From positions 9,895,827-9,959,826 of the forward strand of contig JAMKCF010000013.1 of the NCBI GenBank assembly GCA_023634235.1: 64,000 bases of DNA, read 5' to 3'. Source of the stretch: Pisaster brevispinus (Eukaryota; Echinodermata; Asteroidea; Forcipulatida; Asteriidae). How positions within the stretch are numbered: the first letter of the stretch is position 1; every line of letters starts with the position of its first letter. A model generated the notes under the pieces. It was given only the letters and a program-made list of their open reading frames with translations. It searched no databases and was not told the origin of the DNA. Positions 60,202-64,000 of the stretch are shown here, one piece after another. The position numbers were made by a program, and so were the translations under genes.

Positions 60202-60774
60202 CTACAATTCAAGCAGAATATTTTTTTTTCGTCTCTTCCATCCAATGTCATTCTGTTTAAGTTAATCCTCGTTATACATTCGTAGAGGTAAGGGCCTCAA
60301 ATGAAATGTTGTTTTAACTAAAACAATGTTTGTATAGTAACACATTTGTTTGTTTTTGTCGTTAAAACACTAGCAGTGCAACCATAGCCCAACTAACAGC
60401 ATCCAAATTCCAACTGATGGGAGCACCAACGGATACAGTATCTTAAAAAGGTCATTAGTACATCGGGAAAGCAAAACAAATAAAAATAATAGATTTTAGG
60501 CCAATTCTTTGAGCCTCAAATAATTTATTACTACTAGACAGGCTGGTGGGTTGCCGTGGGGCATATAATCTTCGTGGTCGGATGTTGGTGCAATTAACTG
60601 ACCATGTGGTACAAATTAACTTCCCATTGGTCTTTTATTTGTTTCACGGCTTGCGGGCAGCGTCCCCCTTGGACCCACTGTTCACATGGCAAAGACAGTC
60701 ACTTTTGTTTGAGCAGTCCTTGCGTTAACTTGTTTTTTGTGCTTAAGAAATTCAGTTTCGTTAATTTTGTATTC

Positions 60775-60870
60775 CCTTCATCTTTGTTTGCTGTTATTTG
60801 AAGTTTCGTTGGTTGTTATATCCTTCATCTTTGTTTGCTGCTATTTGGAGTTTCGTTGGTTGTTCTTTTG
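60775..60870 (+). repeat. 47-base tandem duplication upstream of gag
   Basis: Two adjacent copies of a 47-base unit starting CCTTCATCTTTGTTTGCTG and containing AGTTTCGTTGGTTGTT, with two or three differences, lie directly before the gag start at 60905. They may be part of the untranslated leader or internal promoter of the element. Confidence 0.75.
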
Positions 60871-60904
60871 CTACCTGTGTGCCTTCCACTTTATTGGTTC
60901 GAGG

Positions 60905-61931
60905 ATGCCGCGGACGAAACGTACCCCTGCCACCCCGAAATCGACTGGGGTGACTGGAGCTAAGCGCCCAAAGCGCGGCCAATCGGGGCGTGCTTCGACG
61001 GCCACCACATCCGCGGCGAGTTCTGTGACGGCCTCTTCCTCAGCCCCCACTCCGGTGGCAGACGTGGAGCCGGCTGCATCGGGGCATCCAGTTACGGTGT
61101 CTGTCTCCGCATCATCGGCTTATTCAGGGATAGGTGAGTTCAATGCTGTTTTCAATTCTCCTAGCCCAAATTTTTCAGCCCCAGTTCTCACTGCGGTTAA
61201 CCCAGCGACAGTAAGGGTTACTCAATCCCCATTGCTGAGCGTGTTTGATGAGCTTGGGGCTGAAGTGCCTCTTTCAGTGCAAGAGAAAATTTGGAAAGGA
61301 GAGTTTGTTGAATTTGGCTCCTTGTTGAGGCCGGTTCCAGGCGATTCCATTAATGATTGTATTTTTATGGTCGGCTCCCAAGAGTCTCCTGCTTGGCAAC
61401 TCCGGCCGCATAAGCAGCCACGGCGTGTAACGTCCATTGAGCAATGGACATCGGCATTTTTAATTTTTGCCTCCATTTTTCTCAAGCGGCACCCTGAGCA
61501 AGCGCGCTATTTGCTGAAATATGCCGATATTATGCCGATATTGTGCTGCCAATAGGCGTACTGGCTTTGGCTGGCGCGATTATGACATCAATTTTAGATT
61601 GAGGCAAGCCCGTACGCCATCCCGCTCCTGGGCTACCATTGACGCAGAGTTATGGCTCACTTTGGTTGGTGCGCCGGTACAGCCACATATTAATTTGCGT
61701 CCCTACGGAAACAATGGCTCCTTTCGGCAGCACGACCGCAATGGTGGAGGGGGACAACGGCATTCAACCCAAATGCTCCGTACCTGTCACGGCTTCAACC
61801 GTGGCCAATGCGCGCGTACAGCCTGCCGTTACGCACACAAATGCGCTAACTGCTCCTCAGCCGGTCATGCCGCCGTGCATTGCAGAGTTACTCGTCCCCT
61901 CAAACCAGCAGCTAGCACCAACACCAATTAA
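60905..61931 (+). CDS. Gag-like protein of the DIRS/Ngaro element, frameshifted
   Basis: The start ATG at 60905 gives MPRTKRTPATPKSTG and an S/T/A-rich basic N-terminus. A conserved capsid-like part follows (LLSVFDELGAEVPLSVQEKIW, IEQWTSAFLIFASIF, HPEQARYLLKYADI). The frame stops at 61555. A second frame from about 61521 continues with CAANRRTGFGWRDYDINFR and ends at 61931. It has a CCCH-type motif (CHGFNRGQCARTACRYAH) and a CX2CX4HX4C zinc knuckle (CANCSSAGHAAVHC). A perfect 11-base tandem copy (ATGCCGATATT twice, 61521-61542) sits at the break, so Gag is probably disrupted in this copy unless a programmed frameshift is used. Confidence 0.75.
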
Positions 61932-63498
61932 GCTCAATAAGTTGCTTCCATTTTTGTATTTTTACCCTAACAAATCTGATTCTCAAATCCTCTTGCATGG
62001 TTTTTCTTATGGCTTTAGGCTTCGTTACGTTGGTCAACGGATTGGTTCACTGGCTCGTAATTTGACTTCTGTTTTTGACAATCCTTCCATGGTTAGGCAG
62101 AAGGTTGACCGTGAGGTTGAACTTGGCCGGGTGGCTGGCCCATTTTTAGATCCTCCTTTTCCGGCCCTCCGTTGTTCCCCAATTGGTCTTGTACCAAAGC
62201 AAGCGCCTGGAGAATTTCGCCTGATTCATAACCTTTCTTCGCCGCTTGGGGATTCAGTTAATGATCACATTGATCAATCTTTAACGTCAGTCACTTATGC
62301 TAGTTTTGATGATGCCGTTGCCATGGTGAGTCTTTTGGGTCCTGGTGCTCTTATGGCCAAATCGGATATCAAGTCAGCGTTTCGCTTGCTTCCGGTTCAC
62401 CCTGATGATTTTAATTTGCTAGGTTTCACTCTTGATGGCCACTTCTATTTCGACAAATGTATGCCAATGGGTTGTTCTATTTCTTGTGCCACATTTGAAC
62501 GATTTAGCACCTTCCTTGAGTACAGTGCCCGCAAGGTCGCTGTCACCCCGAACATTTTGCATTATCTTGATGATTTTCTCTTCGTTGGTAGGCAGGCCGC
62601 TCACGAGTGTGAGCGTGCCCTGCAGTCCTTTAAAGTCATTTGCAAGGAATTCGGGGTGCCTTTAGCGGTTGAAAAAACTGAAGGGCCGACAACTACATTA
62701 ACTTTCCTGGGCTTGTCCATTAATACAATATCCCAGGAAGTTACGGTGCCTCCGGGCAAACTAGATGCCTTGCAGGCTAAACTGGACAGTGTGTTGGTTA
62801 GGAAGAAGATCACACTCCGTGATCTCCAATCTTTGTTAGGTAGTTTGAATTTTGTGTGTAGGGCAGTTCGGCCAGGTCGTGCTTTTCTGAGGCGCTTATT
62901 TGATTTGACACGGGGTATTTCTAAGCCACATCATCGCAATCGTGTTACAGCAGGGGCTAGGGAAGATCTACTTGCTTGGCAACAATTTTTGTTACACTTT
63001 AATGGTTCAGTTATGTTTCCACCCGATATTTGGATGTCTAATGGTAACTTACATTTGTTTACGGATGCTTCAGCAGAACTAGGCTTTGGGGCATTTTTTG
63101 ATGGCAGTTGGTCGCAGGGTCGTTGGCCAGATGCGATTCGTTCATTAAAATTGTCCATAGCATTTCTTGAGCTGTTCCCTATTACACTTGCTCTGCGTTT
63201 ATGGAGTCCCGCCTTACGGAATAACAGAGTAATTTTTTGGTGTGATAATGAGGCTGTTGTGTCTATTATCAATCGGCAGACGTCACATTGTCCTAGGATC
63301 AAGAAATTGGTTCGTTCAATGGTATTGCATTGTCTGGAATTCAACATTCACTTTAAGGCACGTCATGTACCTGGTGTTGATAATTCTATCGCCGATGCTC
63401 TTTCCCGTTTTCAGATGAAACGTTTTCGCCAGTTGGCCCCCGGGGCAGACCCCGTTTTGACTCCTTTACCCAGCAACCTTTGGGACGACTTCAGTTAG
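61639..63498 (+). CDS. Reverse transcriptase-RNase H of the DIRS/Ngaro element
   Basis: The open frame covers 61639-63498, overlapping the end of gag; the conserved protein starts near 61930. RT motifs: SPIGLVPKQAPGEFRLIHNLS, KSDIKSAFRLLPVHP, CMPMGCSISCATFE and the catalytic YLDDFLFVG (about 62565-62590). RNase H-like part: LFTDASAELGFGAFF (63056-63100), AFLELFPITLAL, FWCDNEAVVSIIN and HVPGVDNSIADALSR. These are the usual motifs of DIRS/Ngaro pol. It copies the element RNA into DNA. The frame is complete, with no internal stop. Confidence 0.9.
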   Translation: MTQSYGSLWLVRRYSHILICVPTETMAPFGSTTAMVEGDNGIQPKCSVPVTASTVANARVQPAVTHTNALTAPQPVMPPCIAELLVPSNQQLAPTPIKLNKLLPFLYFYPNKSDSQILLHGFSYGFRLRYVGQRIGSLARNLTSVFDNPSMVRQKVDREVELGRVAGPFLDPPFPALRCSPIGLVPKQAPGEFRLIHNLSSPLGDSVNDHIDQSLTSVTYASFDDAVAMVSLLGPGALMAKSDIKSAFRLLPVHPDDFNLLGFTLDGHFYFDKCMPMGCSISCATFERFSTFLEYSARKVAVTPNILHYLDDFLFVGRQAAHECERALQSFKVICKEFGVPLAVEKTEGPTTTLTFLGLSINTISQEVTVPPGKLDALQAKLDSVLVRKKITLRDLQSLLGSLNFVCRAVRPGRAFLRRLFDLTRGISKPHHRNRVTAGAREDLLAWQQFLLHFNGSVMFPPDIWMSNGNLHLFTDASAELGFGAFFDGSWSQGRWPDAIRSLKLSIAFLELFPITLALRLWSPALRNNRVIFWCDNEAVVSIINRQTSHCPRIKKLVRSMVLHCLEFNIHFKARHVPGVDNSIADALSRFQMKRFRQLAPGADPVLTPLPSNLWDDFS

Positions 63499-64000
63499 AG
63501 GTACAGGAATTGTTGCAACATTCATTGGCCCCACGCACGCACTTGCTTTACCAAAGGGCATGGCAACTTTTCCAGTGGTTTTGCTCAAGTCATGGCTTCC
63601 ATGATACAACTACCCCGTCTCTACAGTCCCTTGTTCAATTTATTGAATTTTTGTCAGTTAATAAGTATGCCCCCACCTCCATTGCAACTTATGTTTCAGG
63701 TATAGCATCAACATTGCGTTTGTCGGGGTCACCTGATATCACCAAACATTTCATTATTAAGCGTTTGTTGGATGGCTGTAGACGTCTCAATAGCCGCCGT
63801 GACGCACGCCGCCCCATTACATTGCTCATTTTGCAGCGCATTGTTCCGGCGCTGGATTCAGTTTGCAGCAGCCACTTTGAAGCTTGCTTATTTCGCACAG
63901 CGTTTTTGTTAGCTTTCTTTGTTTTCCTGCGGGTAGGGGAACTGACAGCCACATCCAAGGGTGCGGTTTCTCCCTTGAAGCGGTCAGATGTTTCCCTGCA
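63400..64000 (+). CDS. Tyrosine recombinase of the DIRS/Ngaro element, N-terminal part
   Basis: A frame that overlaps the RNase H end stays open from about 63400 to the window edge without an ATG near its start. It reads FDSFTQQPLGRLQLEVQELL, then LAPRTHLLYQRAW, LQSLVQFIEFLS, STLRLSGSPDIT and FVFLRVGELTA. The last is box I of tyrosine recombinases with its catalytic Arg; the His-x-x-Arg and Tyr lie beyond 64000. It would integrate circular cDNA instead of a DDE integrase. Expression probably depends on a frameshift or reinitiation from the upstream frame. Confidence 0.82.

Larger units (their letters stand above)
54305..60346. repeat. Segmental duplication, copy A
   Basis: Counterpart of 31905-37162. 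Shared exon and intron landmarks include the poly-pyrimidine stretch near 58790, the GTTTGCACAGTGAATGT repeats (58100-58440), the TTTCGTCT...CAGTCTGTTTGTT segment (57700-57830) and the hairpin (54381-54470). Confidence 0.85.
60400..64000 (+). mobile_element. DIRS/Ngaro-type tyrosine-recombinase retrotransposon, 5' part
   Basis: The plus strand carries, in order, a Gag-like frame, a reverse transcriptase-RNase H frame and the beginning of a tyrosine recombinase, the diagnostic gene order of DIRS/Ngaro elements. The element lies upstream of the first receptor head and opposite to it, probably in an intron or the 5' flank. The left end is not defined (somewhere between 60346, where the segmental duplication stops, and 60770). 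The right end lies beyond the window. Apart from the Gag frameshift, the frames are long and open, so it is a young copy. Confidence 0.88.

Noticed and set aside
1..64000. CRISPR arrays, bacterial operons or riboswitches
   Set aside because: Exon-intron structure and LINE/SINE/DIRS content are eukaryotic; the tandem repeats seen lack spacer regularity.

Overview
The window is animal (metazoan) DNA: AT-rich, with small exons bounded by GT..AG introns, and full of CR1-, Rex/Babar- and Tx1-like LINE remains, tRNA-derived SINEs and a DIRS/Ngaro-type tyrosine-recombinase retrotransposon. These elements and a Tie-like extracellular region suggest a marine invertebrate, probably a deuterostome such as an echinoderm or hemichordate. 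The sequence alone does not name a species.

One minus-strand gene dominates, from about 60.2 kb down to a stop codon at 4673. I could follow 51 exons with compatible splice phases. Read 5' to 3' (high to low coordinate) they encode: a Tie-like Ig1-Ig2 head (60.2-59.2 kb) and two Tie-like EGF modules (55.6-54.6 kb); an array of five further EGF modules (41.9-39.5 kb); a second copy of the Ig1-Ig2 head (37.0-36.1 kb) and of the two Tie-like EGFs (33.1-32.2 kb); two more EGFs and a short Cys-containing exon (30.6-29.6 kb); twelve fibronectin type III domains (28.4-17.5 kb); a transmembrane helix (15.8 kb); a basic juxtamembrane segment; an intact tyrosine phosphatase domain D1 (14.1-10.9 kb); a degenerate domain D2 (10.7-5.1 kb); and a short tail with a Tyr-Glu-Asn-Val motif. 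The part from the second head to the stop is 2,355 codons with continuous phase. With the first head and the EGF array it is 2,872 residues. No signal-peptide exon was found; it should lie upstream of 60.2 kb, or in 37.0-39.5 kb if there are two genes.

The central point is the architecture: a Tie/angiopoietin-receptor-type ectodomain (Ig-Ig-EGF-EGF... FN3) joined to a receptor tyrosine phosphatase instead of a kinase, with the head duplicated. About 5.3 kb (31.9-37.2 kb) is paralogous to 54.3-60.35 kb, introns included.

The rest is mostly mobile DNA. 7.7-10.3 kb holds a CR1-like LINE, split by a TG..CA-ended insertion, in the intron between D1 and D2. 16.37-17.32 kb is a long palindromic foldback element. 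28.5-29.5 kb and 37.2-37.8 kb carry tRNA-SINEs in inverted pairs. 42.7-53.2 kb is a nested block: a Tx1-like LINE split by a segment of about 7.2 kb with inverted-repeat ends, which contains two converging LINEs, a satellite with a period of about 288 bp and a MITE-like element. 53.4-53.9 kb is a T-depleted simple-repeat tract. 60.4-64 kb is the 5' part of a plus-strand DIRS/Ngaro-type element with gag, RT-RNase H and the start of a tyrosine recombinase, cut by the window edge. The first 134 bases may be the last exon of a plus-strand neighbour that converges on the phosphatase gene.
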